This document shows positions 40,461 through 50,911 of a DNA stretch of 64,000 nucleotides, piece after piece (position 1 is the first letter of the stretch; each line of letters opens with the position of its first letter). This DNA is from Pseudomonas bananamidigenes. Lineage in GTDB: Bacteria; Pseudomonadota; Gammaproteobacteria; Pseudomonadales; Pseudomonadaceae. The stretch lies in the NCBI RefSeq assembly GCF_001679645.1, contig NZ_LRUN01000009.1, positions 1-64,000 of the forward strand, given 5' to 3'. Under the pieces are notes generated by a model. That model worked only from the letters and a program-made list of their open reading frames with translations, was not told the origin of the DNA and searched no databases. A program made the position numbers and the translations under genes.

Positions 40461-41312
40461 ATGGCAGCACTGCAGAACAGCACATTCGATGCAATGAAGA
40501 ACAAACAGGCACAGCTGCTGGGTGAATGGATACAAAACATGGAGGACAGCGGCGCCACCCGCCACCTCAAGGAACAGGAAGTGCTGCAACAGACCACTGA
40601 GTTCCTGCAGCTGGTGGTCGATGGAATGGCCAGAAACAACGGCACCGACATCTACGCCCCCGACTGGGAAACCACCCGTCACTTCCTCGAACGGCTGTCC
40701 CACAGTCGGGCCCTGCTCGGCCAGGACTCGCAACAGACCGCCAGCTTCATCTTCGCGCTGAAAGGCCCGCTGTTTGCCTTGTTGCAAAGCCATTACCGGG
40801 AACAACCGGCATTGCTCGCCGAACAGCTTTGGGAAATCTCCGAACTCCTCGACGCCTTCGGCCTGCACACCGTGCGCACCTTCCAGAAATCCCGTGAAGC
40901 GGTGATCAAGCGCCAGCAGGAAGAACTGCTGGAACTGTCGACCCCGGTGGTCAAACTCTGGGAAGGCGTCCTCGCCCTGCCGATGATCGGCACTCTGGAT
41001 TCGCAACGCACTCAGGTTGTCATGGAGTCGTTGCTGCAACGCATCGTCGAGACCGGTTCGGAAATCGCCATCATCGACATCACCGGCGTGCCGACCGTCG
41101 ACACTCTGGTGGCCCAACACCTGCTCAAGACCGTGACCGCGATTCGCCTGATGGGTGCCGATTGCATCATCAGCGGCGTGCGTCCGCAGATCGCCCAGAC
41201 CATCGTCCACCTCGGCCTCGACCTGCAAGGCGTGGTGACCAAGGCCAATCTGGCCGACGCGCTCAAAGTGGCCCTGACCCGCCTGGGTGTCAGCCTGAAC
41301 AAGACGGCTTGA
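40461..41312 (+). CDS. rsbR: RsbR-type stressosome sensor protein
   Basis: The 283-residue protein has an N-terminal helical, globin-like RsbR region (about 1-150), a helix linker with ELLELSTPVVKLWEGVLALP, and a C-terminal STAS domain. The STAS domain contains IIDITGVPTVDTLVAQHLLK and GVRPQIAQTIVHLGLDL. T215 in VDT matches the position phosphorylated by RsbT in Bacillus RsbRA. RsbR and RsbS build the large cytoplasmic stressosome that releases the kinase RsbT on stress. It is the first gene of a six-gene unit and is followed by rsbS after 2 bases. Confidence 0.93.
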   Translation: MAALQNSTFDAMKNKQAQLLGEWIQNMEDSGATRHLKEQEVLQQTTEFLQLVVDGMARNNGTDIYAPDWETTRHFLERLSHSRALLGQDSQQTASFIFALKGPLFALLQSHYREQPALLAEQLWEISELLDAFGLHTVRTFQKSREAVIKRQQEELLELSTPVVKLWEGVLALPMIGTLDSQRTQVVMESLLQRIVETGSEIAIIDITGVPTVDTLVAQHLLKTVTAIRLMGADCIISGVRPQIAQTIVHLGLDLQGVVTKANLADALKVALTRLGVSLNKTA

Positions 41313-41314
41313 GC

Positions 41315-41677
41315 ATGGAACGTATCCCGATTCTCCAGATGGGCGACTTTCTGCTCGTGACCATCCAGGTCGACATGCATGACCAGCTCGCCCTGACCCT
41401 GCAGGACGATCTGTCCGAGCGCATCAGCAAGACTTCCGCGCGCGGCGTGTTGATCGATATCTCGGCGCTGGACATGGTCGACTCGTTCATCGGTCGAATG
41501 ATCGGCACCATCTCCGGCCTGTCGAAAATCATGGACGCCGAAACCATGCTGGTGGGCATGCAACCGGCCGTGGCGATCACGCTGGTTGAGCTGGGCCTGA
41601 ACCTGCCGGGTGTCAGCACGGCGTTGAATGTCGAGCGCGGCATGAAACTGCTGCAGGAACGAGTACGCCAGCAATGA
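41315..41677 (+). CDS. rsbS: RsbS-type stressosome scaffold protein
   Basis: A 120-residue single STAS-domain protein. The motif DISALDMVDSFIGR contains S57, which corresponds to the RsbT-phosphorylated serine of Bacillus RsbS. It forms the stressosome core with RsbR and sequesters RsbT. The ATG lies 2 bases after the rsbR stop, and its own stop overlaps rsbT by 4 bases. Confidence 0.93.
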   Translation: MERIPILQMGDFLLVTIQVDMHDQLALTLQDDLSERISKTSARGVLIDISALDMVDSFIGRMIGTISGLSKIMDAETMLVGMQPAVAITLVELGLNLPGVSTALNVERGMKLLQERVRQQ

Positions 41678-42078
41678 CCGTGCGCAGCAGTGGTACGCAA
41701 TCGATTCACATCGAACAGGACGTGGTGCTGGCCCGGCAGACGGCGCGCAAACTGGCCACCGAATGCGGCATGCGCCTGATCGACCTGACCAAACTGGTGA
41801 CCGCCGTCAGTGAGCTGGCGCGCAACACCATGGTGTACGGCGGGGGTGGCGACATGGACTGGCAGATCCTCGATGACGAGCACAAGGTCGGCCTGCGCCT
41901 GACCTTCCGCGATGAGGGACCGGGCATTGCCGACATCAAACTGGCGATGACCGACGGCTGGACCTCCGGCAACGGCCTGGGCCTGGGCCTGACCGGGGCC
42001 AAGAGACTGGTGGACGAATTCGAACTGGACACCGCCCCCGGCAAGGGCACTCGCGTCACGATCACCCGATGGACATGA
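41674..42078 (+). CDS. rsbT: RsbT-type serine/threonine kinase
   Basis: A 134-residue HATPase_c protein with the N box in ELARNTMVYGGGG, the G1 box DEGPGI and the G2 box GNGLGLGLTGAKRLVDEF. RsbT phosphorylates RsbR and RsbS and then activates a downstream partner. In Bacillus that is the phosphatase RsbU. No RsbU, RsbV, RsbW or SigB gene is next to it here, so the output must be different. It overlaps both neighbours. Confidence 0.93.
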   Translation: MTVRSSGTQSIHIEQDVVLARQTARKLATECGMRLIDLTKLVTAVSELARNTMVYGGGGDMDWQILDDEHKVGLRLTFRDEGPGIADIKLAMTDGWTSGNGLGLGLTGAKRLVDEFELDTAPGKGTRVTITRWT

Positions 42079-43085
42079 CTATCAGCGGGTCATTGACCCA
42101 GGTGTTGTTGATCGAAGAGAACAGTCAGATCGGTCACGCCCGGCGCATCGCGCAGAAACTTGCCGAACGGCACGGCTTCGACGAGCGTGACGCCGGACGT
42201 GTAGCGCTGGTGGCGACGGAACTCGCCAGCAATGTGCTCAAGCATGCCGGGCGCGGCGAACTGCACCTTCGCGTCTTGTTGCGTGGCACCGGTTTCGGTA
42301 TCGAAATGCTGGCGGTCGACAGGGCCAATGGTTTCGATCTGGACAATTGTCTGACCGACGGGTTTTCCACCGGAGGTACCCAGGGCATCGGCCTCGGCGC
42401 AATATCCCGACAGACTGAAGTCTTCGACGTCTACTCCGACACACGGGGCGCCGTGTTGCTGGCACGTCTCTACTCGCGCAATGACAGTCAACCCGACATG
42501 CGCTTCGGAGTCAGCCAGCACTCGCTGCACAACGACCCGGCCTGCGGGGATGTGTGGCACCTGGCGTTCAACGGGGCGGACATCAGCGCCTTGATCATCG
42601 ACGGCCTCGGCCATGGCGAAGACGCCGAGCGCGCCGCACGGGCCGGAGAGAAAGCCTTCGCCCTGACCCCGTTCGCTTCCCCGGCGTCGCTGATGGAAGA
42701 CCTGCACCGTGAAATGATCGGCACCCGTGGCGGTGCTGTCGCGTTCGCGCAGTTTCAGGGCGAACGCGACAGCCTGACCTTCGCCGGTGTCGGCAACATC
42801 GGCGCCAGCCTGGTCACCGTCGAAAAGGCCCACGGGCTGGCCTCGCACCCCGGCATCGTCGGCGGCCAGTACCGGAAAGCCCAACCCTTTGACTATGCTC
42901 ACGTGAACGGACATCTATTGATCATGTACAGCGATGGCTTGCAGTCCCGTTGGAACCTTCAGGACTATCCCGGCCTGGTGCATCGCCACCCCGCCGTGAT
43001 AGCCGCCGTCCTGCACCGCGACTTCAGTCGTGGACGCGACGATGTAACGGTGCTGGTCGTTGCGCTGGAGGCCACCCATGGCTGA
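42069..43085 (+). CDS. HATPase domain fused to PP2C/SpoIIE phosphatase (RsbX-like)
   Basis: The 338-residue protein has an N-terminal HATPase-like domain (about 10-135; ALVATELASNVLKHAGRGE, GTQGIGLGAISRQT) and a C-terminal PP2C/SpoIIE domain (about 150-335) with ALIIDGLGHGEDAERAA and LLIMYSDGLQSRW. The PP2C part probably resets the stressosome as RsbX does. The kinase-like part may bind a partner or phosphorylate it. It overlaps rsbT by 10 bases and the next kinase by 8 bases. Confidence 0.88.
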   Translation: MDMTISGSLTQVLLIEENSQIGHARRIAQKLAERHGFDERDAGRVALVATELASNVLKHAGRGELHLRVLLRGTGFGIEMLAVDRANGFDLDNCLTDGFSTGGTQGIGLGAISRQTEVFDVYSDTRGAVLLARLYSRNDSQPDMRFGVSQHSLHNDPACGDVWHLAFNGADISALIIDGLGHGEDAERAARAGEKAFALTPFASPASLMEDLHREMIGTRGGAVAFAQFQGERDSLTFAGVGNIGASLVTVEKAHGLASHPGIVGGQYRKAQPFDYAHVNGHLLIMYSDGLQSRWNLQDYPGLVHRHPAVIAAVLHRDFSRGRDDVTVLVVALEATHG

Positions 43086-43953
43086 GTCCCCGAGCTTGAG
43101 CCACGAAGAACAGGCTGCGCTGATCGTCCGCTTGCAGAACGAAACCGCTGCGCTGCGCGATGAACTCGACGAAACCAATCAGGGTGTGCTGGCGTTGTAC
43201 GCCGAGCTCGATATCCAGGCCGAACAATTGCGTCAGGCCTCGGATCTGAAAAGCCGCTTCCTGTCGTACATGAGCCACGAATTTCGCACCCCGCTGGGCT
43301 CGATCCTGAGCATCAACAGCTTGCTGGCCGATGAACTCGACGGGCCGTTGAGCCCCGAACAACACAAGCAGGTCGCGTTCGTCAGCAGCGCCGCCCGAGA
43401 ACTCAGCGACATGGTCGACGACCTGCTGGATCTGGCCAAGATCGAGGCCGGGCGCATTACCATTTCCCCGGCATGGTTCGACATGTTCGACCTGTTCGCG
43501 GCGTTGCGCGGAATGTTCCGGCCAATTGTCGACGCCTCGGCGGTGGACCTGATTTTCGAAGAGCCCGTGGGCCTGCCGCGTCTGTACACCGACGACAAGA
43601 AGCTCGCACAGATCCTGCGCAATTTCATTTCCAACTCGCTGAAATTCACCACCCGAGGTGAAGTCCGGGTTTCGGCGCGTCTCGAAGGCCAGGACAAGGT
43701 GCGTTTCGCCGTCAGCGACACCGGCATCGGCATCGCTGCGGAGCTGCACGGCGCGTTGTTCGAAGACTTTTCCCAGGTCGATTCACCGCTGCAGAAACGC
43801 CTGCGGGGCACCGGTCTCGGGCTTTCCCTGTGCAAACGTTTCGCTGCGCTGCTGGGCGGCGAAGTCGGTATGCAAAGCGCACCGGGAATCGGCTCGACCT
43901 TTTTCGTGATCATCCCACTGGCGATCGCTCAGGAGAACGTCGATGAAACCTGA
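43078..43953 (+). CDS. Histidine kinase without sensor domain, in stressosome operon
   Basis: A 291-residue cytoplasmic histidine kinase. It has an N-terminal coiled coil (about 8-60), HisKA with H67 in FLSYMSHEFRTPLGS, and HATPase with NFISNSLKFT, DTGIGI and GTGLGLSLCKRF. With no sensor or membrane segment it probably gets its signal from the stressosome proteins encoded just upstream. The ATG at 43078 overlaps the preceding gene by 8 bases; the stop overlaps the next by 11 bases. Confidence 0.92.
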   Translation: MAESPSLSHEEQAALIVRLQNETAALRDELDETNQGVLALYAELDIQAEQLRQASDLKSRFLSYMSHEFRTPLGSILSINSLLADELDGPLSPEQHKQVAFVSSAARELSDMVDDLLDLAKIEAGRITISPAWFDMFDLFAALRGMFRPIVDASAVDLIFEEPVGLPRLYTDDKKLAQILRNFISNSLKFTTRGEVRVSARLEGQDKVRFAVSDTGIGIAAELHGALFEDFSQVDSPLQKRLRGTGLGLSLCKRFAALLGGEVGMQSAPGIGSTFFVIIPLAIAQENVDET

Positions 43954-45886
43954 CATGCGCCTGTTGATCGTCGACGACAACGTCGCCACCCGCTACGCCA
44001 TGCGCCGACGGCTGGAGCGCCATGGCTATCAGGTGCTCGAGGCCGGCACCGGCGGCGAAGGTCTGGCACTGATCGCCAGCGAAGCGCTGGATGCACTGAT
44101 TCTCGACGTCAACCTGCCGGACATGAGCGGCTTCGACATCGTCCGCGAACTGCGCGCCGACCTGCGCACCGCCCTGCTGCCGGTGATCCACGTCTCGGCC
44201 GCATCGATCCAGACCGGTGACATCATCACCGGTCTGGATGCCGGGGCCGATGCCTACCTGATTCACCCGGTGGACCCGGATGTACTGCTGGCCACACTGC
44301 GCACGCTGTTGCGGGTGCGCGACACGGAAAATGCCCTGCGCGAGAGTGAGGCGCGGTTCCGGGAGATTTTCGTCAACGTCTCGGCGCCGATTGCGGTGCT
44401 CGACGCGACGCTGACCGTTCACGAATGCAATCACGCCTTCGCCCGGCTGATCCAGGACAACCGTGACGCGCAGCCGCTCGATGAATGTTTTGTCGAGGAT
44501 CAAGGCACGATCCTTGACGAGCTGCGCCTGCGGCTGGTGGACGGCGAGCGCTGGAAAGGCACGCTGAACATGCGTGTGCAAGGCGAGATCCGCGAAACCG
44601 AATGGCAGATTTCTCCCTATCGCACGGCGGGACTGAGCCTGGTGTTCGTCGAGGACGTCACCGAACACCGTCACCGCGAACGCTCGCACCTGGCGCGTCT
44701 GGACGACACCACCACGCAACTGGCCAAGGAAGTCGCCGACCGGGTACGGGCCGAAACGCAACTGCTGCAAGTGCAGAAAATGGACGCACTGGGCAAGCTC
44801 ACCGGCGGCATCGCCCATGACTTCAACAACCTGCTGACGGGAATCATCACCAGCCTGGAACTGATCCACAAACGTGTCGTCGATGCCCGCCTCGACAAGG
44901 TGCAGTTCTACGCCGACGCGGCGCTGAGCTCAGCGATGAGCGCCGCGTCACTGACTCATCGTCTGCTGGCCTTTGCCCGCCAACAGCCCCTCGACACCCG
45001 CCCAGTGGACATCAACGATCACGTGCGCTCACTCGAAGAACTGCTGGTGCGCACCATCGGCGAACGTATCGCCCTCAAGCTCGAACTGACCAGCAAGCCG
45101 GCCATCGCCCTGGTCGATCCGATTCAACTGGAAAGCGCGGTGCTCAACCTGGTGATCAACGCCCGGGATGCACTGCCGCACGGGGGCAATATCTGGGTCA
45201 GCACCTATGCAACCTACTCCCACGGTGATCCGAACCTGACCGATGGCTCCTATGTGGCATTGTCGGTACGTGATGACGGCACCGGTATCGAGCACAGCGT
45301 TATCGACAAGGTGTTCGACCCGTTCTTCACCACCAAACCGCTGGGTCAGGGCACGGGGCTGGGGTTGTCGACGATTTACGGTTTCGCTCGCCAGTCCGGC
45401 GGTGATGCACACATCCGCAGCGTCGCCCGGCGCGGCACCGAAGTCACGATCCTGTTGCCGGCCACCAGCGATCCCACCGCCGTTGAAGGGGTGCCGCCGG
45501 CAGTCGATCCGCAAGGCTCCGGCGAGCATGTGCTGATCGTCGAGGACATGCCCTCGGTGCGCCTGTTCGTCACCGAAGTGCTGGAAGACGCCGGCTATCG
45601 CTGCACCCAGGCCGGCGATATCGAAACCGCACGGGAGCACTTGCAGAACGACCCTTCGATCAACCTGCTGCTGACCGACGTCGGCCTGCCGCGCATGAAC
45701 GGCCGTGAACTGGCAGACGCTGCCCGGGGCTGGCGCGAAGGGCTGCCGATCCTGTTCATGACCGGCTACGCGGAAACCGCAATCAACCGCCAGGTGTTTC
45801 TCGGGGCCGGAATGGAGATGCTGGTCAAACCGTTCCAGATCAGCGAGTTGCTGGACAAGGTGCGCCGCACCCTCGACGGTGCCTGA
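43943..45886 (+). CDS. Hybrid REC-PAS-histidine kinase-REC protein
   Basis: The 647-residue protein has an N-terminal receiver (about 5-125, phospho-acceptor D55 in LILDVNLPD), a PAS domain (about 135-255), and HisKA with H292 in [14 protein letters not shown] HATPase follows ([32 protein letters not shown]), then a C-terminal receiver with D579 in LLTDVGLPRMNG. It could take phosphate from the preceding kinase and pass it on. No DNA-binding output domain is present. It is the last gene of the stressosome unit, before a REP pair. Confidence 0.92.
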   Translation: MKPDMRLLIVDDNVATRYAMRRRLERHGYQVLEAGTGGEGLALIASEALDALILDVNLPDMSGFDIVRELRADLRTALLPVIHVSAASIQTGDIITGLDAGADAYLIHPVDPDVLLATLRTLLRVRDTENALRESEARFREIFVNVSAPIAVLDATLTVHECNHAFARLIQDNRDAQPLDECFVEDQGTILDELRLRLVDGERWKGTLNMRVQGEIRETEWQISPYRTAGLSLVFVEDVTEHRHRERSHLARLDDTTTQLAKEVADRVRAETQLLQVQKMDALGKLTGGIAHDFNNLLTGIITSLELIHKRVVDARLDKVQFYADAALSSAMSAASLTHRLLAFARQQPLDTRPVDINDHVRSLEELLVRTIGERIALKLELTSKPAIALVDPIQLESAVLNLVINARDALPHGGNIWVSTYATYSHGDPNLTDGSYVALSVRDDGTGIEHSVIDKVFDPFFTTKPLGQGTGLGLSTIYGFARQSGGDAHIRSVARRGTEVTILLPATSDPTAVEGVPPAVDPQGSGEHVLIVEDMPSVRLFVTEVLEDAGYRCTQAGDIETAREHLQNDPSINLLLTDVGLPRMNGRELADAARGWREGLPILFMTGYAETAINRQVFLGAGMEMLVKPFQISELLDKVRRTLDGA

Positions 45887-45894
45887 AACACCGC

Positions 45895-45986
45895 CATCGC
45901 GAGCAAGCCCGCTCCCACAGAGTCTGATGTGTTCACGAATTTGTGTACGGCACAAAAAACTGCGGGAGCGGGCTTGCCCGCGATGA
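45895..45986. repeat. Paired inverted REP element
   Basis: Arms CATCGCGAGCAAGCCCGCTC (start 45895) and TGCGGGAGCGGGCTTGCCCG (start 45961) are complementary with few mismatches and enclose about 40 bases. They lie in the 120-base gap between convergent genes. Confidence 0.85.
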
Positions 45987-46006
45987 GGCCGGCCAATGGG
46001 CTGCAA

Positions 46007-48640
46007 TCAGCAGCCCAAAGCCCGGGCAAGAAACGGCGCAGTCCGGCTTCTCTTGCTCGCCGCCACTTTTTGCGGCGTGCCGGCCACAACAATTTTGCCG
46101 CCCTGTTCCCCCGCTCCGGGGCCGATATCGATCACCCAGTCGCTCTGCGCCACCACGCGCATTTCGTGCTCGACCACGATCACCGTGTGCCCGGCGCTCA
46201 CCAGATTGTCCAGTTGCTCCAGCAAGCGGTCGACGTCACGCGGATGCAGCCCGGTCGTGGGCTCGTCCAGCACGTACAGCGTCGCACCACGGGCATTGCG
46301 CTGCAGCTCGGTCGCCAGCTTGATCCGCTGCGCCTCGCCTCCGGACAGCTCGGTCGCCGGTTGCCCGAGACGCAGATAATCGAGGCCGATATCCCGCAGC
46401 ACTTCCAGTGAACGGCGGATCGCAGGCTGCCCGGCAAACACGGTCACCGCCTCGTCCACGGTCAATTGCAGCACCTGAGCGATGCTCAGCCCCTGCCACT
46501 CGATCGCCAGCGTCTCGGCGTTGTAACGTGCGCCATGGCAGGTCGGACACGGCGCATAGACGCTGGGCATGAACAGCAATTCGACACTGACAAACCCCTC
46601 GCCCTCGCAAGTCGGACAACGACCCTTGGCGACGTTGAAGGAAAACTGCCCGGCATCGTAACCCGCCGCTTTCGCCTCAACGGTCGCGGCGAACAGCTTG
46701 CGTACGTTGTCGAACAGCCCGGTGTAAGTCGCCAGATTGGAGCGCGGCGTGCGGCCGATGGGTTTCTGATCGACCTGTACCAGTCGCTTGATCGATTCCA
46801 GCCCGGCGCTGATCTGACCGGTGCTGGGAGGTGGGGAGTCGTCTTCCAGGTTGAGTTCTTCCGGCTCGGCGTCACTGCTGCTGCGACCGAGCTGCGCGCC
46901 GACCAGTTCCAGCAGCGCCTGACTGACCAGGCTCGACTTGCCCGAGCCCGACACACCGGTCACCGAGGTAAAGCAGCCCAGCGGAAACTCGACGCTGAGG
47001 TTATTCAGGTTATTGCGCGTGACACCTTCCAGCCTCAACCAGCCTGAAGGTTCACGGGCAGCTCGCGCCGACCGCTGATGTTCAGCGAACAGGTAGGCAC
47101 GGGTCTGTGACCGCTCGACTTCGGCCAGTCCGGCGGGCGGACCGCTGTAGAGAATCTGCCCGCCCTTTTCACCCGCCGCCGGGCCGACATCGATCAACCA
47201 GTCGGCGCGGCGCATGGTTTCCAGGTCGTGCTCGACCACAAACACACTGTTGCCGTCAGCCTTGAGCCGCTGCAAGGCTTCGAACAATGCTTCGCCGTCG
47301 GCGGGATGCAAACCGGCAGAGGGTTCATCGAGCACGTAGATCACACCAAACAGTTGCGAGCCCAGTTGCGTCGCCAGGCGCAGGCGCTGCAACTCACCGG
47401 ACGACAGGGTCGGCGTGCTGCGCTCCAGGGCCAGATAACCGAGGCCCAGATCGGTCAGGGTGCCGACCCGCTCCAGCAGATCCTGGGCAATGCGCTGGGC
47501 TGCCAGGCGCTTCTCCAGCGACAGGTTCGGCGTATGGCGCACGTCCGGCGCGTTGGCGTGACCGCTGGCGCCATGGGCCACGCGCTGCGCCCGGGCTTCG
47601 CGGGTCTGGCTGTGGGTCAGGGTTTCGCCGGGCTCATCGGCGTGTTCCAGCCAACTCGCGTCTGCCACTGGCTTCAAGACTTCGGCGACTTGCAGCAGCG
47701 GCATCCGCGACAGCTCGCCGATGTCATGGCCGGCAAACGTCACCGACAGCGCCTCGCGCTTGAGGCGTTTGCCATCGCACAACGGGCACAGGCTGCCGAG
47801 CATGAACCGGGAAACGCGCTTCTTCATCAGCGCACTTTGCGAATGCGTAAAGGTGTGCAGGATGTAGCGTCGGGCACCGGTGAAGGTGCCTTGATAACTT
47901 GGTTCCATCTTGCGCTCGAGGGCGACGCGGGTTTCTTCCGGCGTCAGCCCGGCATAGACCGGAACGGTCGGGGTTTCTTCAGTGAACAGGATCCAGTCGC
48001 GCTGTTTTTTCGGCAGTTTGCGCCAGGGGATGTCGACATCGATGCCCATGGTCACGAGGATGTCGCGCAGATTCTGCCCCTGCCAGGCCAACGGCCAGGA
48101 CGCCACGGCGCGCTGGCGGATGGTCAGCTCCGGATCGGGCACCATCAAGGCTTCGGTCACTTCATAGACCCGGCCCAGTCCGTGGCACTCCGGGCAGGCC
48201 CCTTGTGGGGTATTCGGCGAGAAGTCCTCGGCGTACAGCATCGGCTGGCCCGCCGGGTAACTGCCGGCACGGGAATACAGCATGCGGATCAGGCTCGACA
48301 GCGTGGTCACGCTGCCCACCGACGAACGTGTGCTGGGCGTGCCGCGCTGCTGTTGCAGCGCCACTGCCGGTGGCAGACCGTCGATGGCGTCGACGTCCGG
48401 TACGCCGACCTGGTCGATCAGCCGTCTGGCATACGGCGCCACCGATTCGAAATAGCGGCGCTGCGCTTCGGCATACAACGTGGAAAACGCCAGCGACGAC
48501 TTGCCCGAGCCGGACACCCCGGTGAACACCACCAGTGCATCGCGGGGAATATCGACATCAACGTTCTGCAGATTGTGTTCGCGGGCGCCGCGCACCCGGA
48601 CCATGCCGGCGGCGGAATTTGAGCTGCGCTTGGAAGTCAT
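46007..48640 (-). CDS. UvrA-like excinuclease ATPase (UvrA paralogue)
   Basis: The 877-residue protein has two ABC ATPase halves: Walker [13 protein letters not shown] and [11 protein letters not shown], signatures [13 protein letters not shown] and [13 protein letters not shown]. Two zinc-finger regions have CPECHGLG plus CPLCDGKRL and CPTCEGEG plus CPTCHGARY. UvrA recognises damaged DNA. This copy is shorter than housekeeping UvrA (about 940-950) and has an unusual charged insertion near residues 590-620. It is therefore probably a second UvrA of the type linked to drug tolerance or export. The ATG at 48640 begins the usual MTSKR...[13 protein letters not shown]. Confidence 0.9.
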   Translation of the reverse strand: MTSKRSSNSAAGMVRVRGAREHNLQNVDVDIPRDALVVFTGVSGSGKSSLAFSTLYAEAQRRYFESVAPYARRLIDQVGVPDVDAIDGLPPAVALQQQRGTPSTRSSVGSVTTLSSLIRMLYSRAGSYPAGQPMLYAEDFSPNTPQGACPECHGLGRVYEVTEALMVPDPELTIRQRAVASWPLAWQGQNLRDILVTMGIDVDIPWRKLPKKQRDWILFTEETPTVPVYAGLTPEETRVALERKMEPSYQGTFTGARRYILHTFTHSQSALMKKRVSRFMLGSLCPLCDGKRLKREALSVTFAGHDIGELSRMPLLQVAEVLKPVADASWLEHADEPGETLTHSQTREARAQRVAHGASGHANAPDVRHTPNLSLEKRLAAQRIAQDLLERVGTLTDLGLGYLALERSTPTLSSGELQRLRLATQLGSQLFGVIYVLDEPSAGLHPADGEALFEALQRLKADGNSVFVVEHDLETMRRADWLIDVGPAAGEKGGQILYSGPPAGLAEVERSQTRAYLFAEHQRSARAAREPSGWLRLEGVTRNNLNNLSVEFPLGCFTSVTGVSGSGKSSLVSQALLELVGAQLGRSSSDAEPEELNLEDDSPPPSTGQISAGLESIKRLVQVDQKPIGRTPRSNLATYTGLFDNVRKLFAATVEAKAAGYDAGQFSFNVAKGRCPTCEGEGFVSVELLFMPSVYAPCPTCHGARYNAETLAIEWQGLSIAQVLQLTVDEAVTVFAGQPAIRRSLEVLRDIGLDYLRLGQPATELSGGEAQRIKLATELQRNARGATLYVLDEPTTGLHPRDVDRLLEQLDNLVSAGHTVIVVEHEMRVVAQSDWVIDIGPGAGEQGGKIVVAGTPQKVAASKRSRTAPFLARALGC

Positions 48641-48669
48641 CGGCCAACCCTGGTCTGAAGAGAAATTGC

Positions 48670-50781
48670 TCAGGTGCTCAAAACCGCACGGATCATCTGC
48701 AACAACGCCTCGGGGCCGTAGGGCTTGCCGAGCAAATGGGTGTCGGGGCTGAGCTGGTGATTGCGCGAGATGATGTCGCGGGTGTGGCCGGAGGTGAACA
48801 ACACCGCCACCGGTGGTGTCTGGACCTTGGCCCATGCAGCCAGGTCGGCACTCTTGATCAGCCCCGGCATGACCACATCGGTGAAAATCAGATCCACCCG
48901 GGCGCCGTCCAGCAGCATTTGCATGGCCGCGTCGCCATTACCGGCGACCAGGATCCGATAGCCTTCTTCGCGCAACAATTCGACCGCCGAGGTGCGCACC
49001 GCTTCGTTGTCTTCCACCACCAGAATGGTTTCGTGGCCGCCCGCCTGTTGCCGGCGCACGCCAGGCGTTTCATCGAGCAGCGGCCGCCGACTGCGCGGAA
49101 AATACAGCTGCACCCGCGTGCCCTCGCCGACCCGGCTGTCGATCTCGACATGCCCGCCGCTCTGTTTGACGAACCCGAACACCATGCTCAACCCGAGGCC
49201 CGTGCCCTGGCCGTCGGCCTTGGTGGTGAAGAACGGTTCGAACACCTGCTCCAGCATATGCGGGGCAATCCCCACCCCGCTGTCGCTGACCGAGACCCGC
49301 ACGAAATCCCCCGGCGCGATGCCCTTGCCGGCGCAGAACGCACGATCCAGCGACGTGTTGGCGGCGCCGAGCACGATGGTGCCCTCGCCCTTCATGGCAT
49401 CCCGGGCGTTGATCGACAGATTGAGAATGGCGTTTTCCAGCTGGTTGCGGTCGACGTTGATGTGCCAGGGCGCTTCAGGCAACTGCACGTCAATCTGGAT
49501 GGTTTCCCCCAGCGCACGTTGCAGCAACTCGCCGACGCCTTCGAAAATCTGCCGCGGATTGCACACCGCCGGCGACAGCGGCTGACGCCGGGCAAACGCC
49601 AGCAATTGCGAGGACAGCTTGGCTCCGCGCTCCACCGCCGCCAGCGAAGCGCTAACCCGGCGTTGCACATTGGCATTGTCCGGTTCGTGTCGCGCCAGCA
49701 AATGCAGGTTGCCGGCGATCACTTGCAGCAGATTGTTGAAGTCGTGAGCCACGCCACCGGTAAGGCCGCCGATGGCTTCGAGTTTCTGCGACTGACGCAA
49801 TTGCTCTTCGGCATTGAGGCGCGCTTCCACCTCATCAGCGACCCGCTGTTCAAGATTGCGGGTGAATTTGAGCAAGGATTCTTCAGCGGTCTTGCGCTCA
49901 TGGATGTCGATCAGCACCCCGGGGAAACGGAACGGCTGGCCCTGTTCATCGAACTCGCAACAGCCGCTGGCGAGCACCCACAAATGGCTGCCATCGGCGC
50001 GCAACACACGGTATTCAGCGTTGTAAGGTTCGCCGGTACGTACCGAATTTTCGATGCACTCCTGCACCCAGGCGCGGTCATCGGGGTGAATGTGCGCTTC
50101 GGCAATGTGCTGAGGCAGGTTGGTCAGGTCCTGATCCGGCGGGAAGGAAAAGGTCCGGGCAAATCGCTCGTCCGCCGACAGTACGTTGTTTCTCACGTCC
50201 CAGACAAACGAGCCAAGCAGTGCCCCGGCGTTAAGGGCCAATCGAACCCGTTCGTTGTCGGCACGATAGGCATCTTCGGCGGCCTGGCGCAGGCGTTCGG
50301 ACAGTATCAACTCGGTGGTCTCCACCACCATTGCCATCACGCCTGAAGGCACTCCCGCATCGTCGGCGACCGGACTGTAATACAGATCCATCCAGACATC
50401 TTCCGGCACGCCGGCGCGTAGCAGGACCAGTTCCTTGTTGCGATAGGACAATGTGCCACCGGCCAGACAGGTATCGACCACATGCCGGTTGAAATCGGCG
50501 ACTTCCGGCCAGCCCAGTTCCACCGGCACACCGAGCAGGTACGGGTGACGGCCGCCGGCGAACCGCGAGTAGGCGTCGTTGTAGATCATGTAGCCGGCCT
50601 GGCCCCAGAGCATGACCATCGGCAAGGGCGAGGCCAGCATCAGTTGCACGGTGCTGCACAAGCTGGCCGGCCAGGTTTCAAGCGGGCCCAGGTCGGTCTG
50701 GCTCCAGTCAAAGGCGCGGATGCGTCCGGCCATCTCGCCTTGCCAGCCGTCACACCCGTGGCTATCGGATAAAAACTGCAT
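48670..50781 (-). CDS. PAS-containing hybrid histidine kinase with C-terminal receiver
   Basis: The 703-residue cytoplasmic protein has an N-terminal PAS/GAF-like region (about 10-170, [15 protein letters not shown]) and a PAS-PAC domain (about 180-310). HisKA follows with H346 in [14 protein letters not shown], then HATPase ([34 protein letters not shown]) and a receiver with D635 in [10 protein letters not shown]. It autophosphorylates and probably signals through an unlinked partner. Start at 50781 is a choice; an in-frame ATG at 50859 would add 26 residues. It lies 29 bases upstream (in map terms) of the uvrA-like gene on the same strand. Confidence 0.9.
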   Translation of the reverse strand: MQFLSDSHGCDGWQGEMAGRIRAFDWSQTDLGPLETWPASLCSTVQLMLASPLPMVMLWGQAGYMIYNDAYSRFAGGRHPYLLGVPVELGWPEVADFNRHVVDTCLAGGTLSYRNKELVLLRAGVPEDVWMDLYYSPVADDAGVPSGVMAMVVETTELILSERLRQAAEDAYRADNERVRLALNAGALLGSFVWDVRNNVLSADERFARTFSFPPDQDLTNLPQHIAEAHIHPDDRAWVQECIENSVRTGEPYNAEYRVLRADGSHLWVLASGCCEFDEQGQPFRFPGVLIDIHERKTAEESLLKFTRNLEQRVADEVEARLNAEEQLRQSQKLEAIGGLTGGVAHDFNNLLQVIAGNLHLLARHEPDNANVQRRVSASLAAVERGAKLSSQLLAFARRQPLSPAVCNPRQIFEGVGELLQRALGETIQIDVQLPEAPWHINVDRNQLENAILNLSINARDAMKGEGTIVLGAANTSLDRAFCAGKGIAPGDFVRVSVSDSGVGIAPHMLEQVFEPFFTTKADGQGTGLGLSMVFGFVKQSGGHVEIDSRVGEGTRVQLYFPRSRRPLLDETPGVRRQQAGGHETILVVEDNEAVRTSAVELLREEGYRILVAGNGDAAMQMLLDGARVDLIFTDVVMPGLIKSADLAAWAKVQTPPVAVLFTSGHTRDIISRNHQLSPDTHLLGKPYGPEALLQMIRAVLST

Positions 50782-50911
50782 CGACTGCTTGAATGCCTTG
50801 TGGTTGGTTCGCTCGATCGCTACGTCCGTTGACGTGGCGCCCGTAAGCTTCGAGCGCATCGGGCAGCGATGGTTTCATAGAGGTATAGCCGATTTCGCTG
50901 GCGACCGACGG

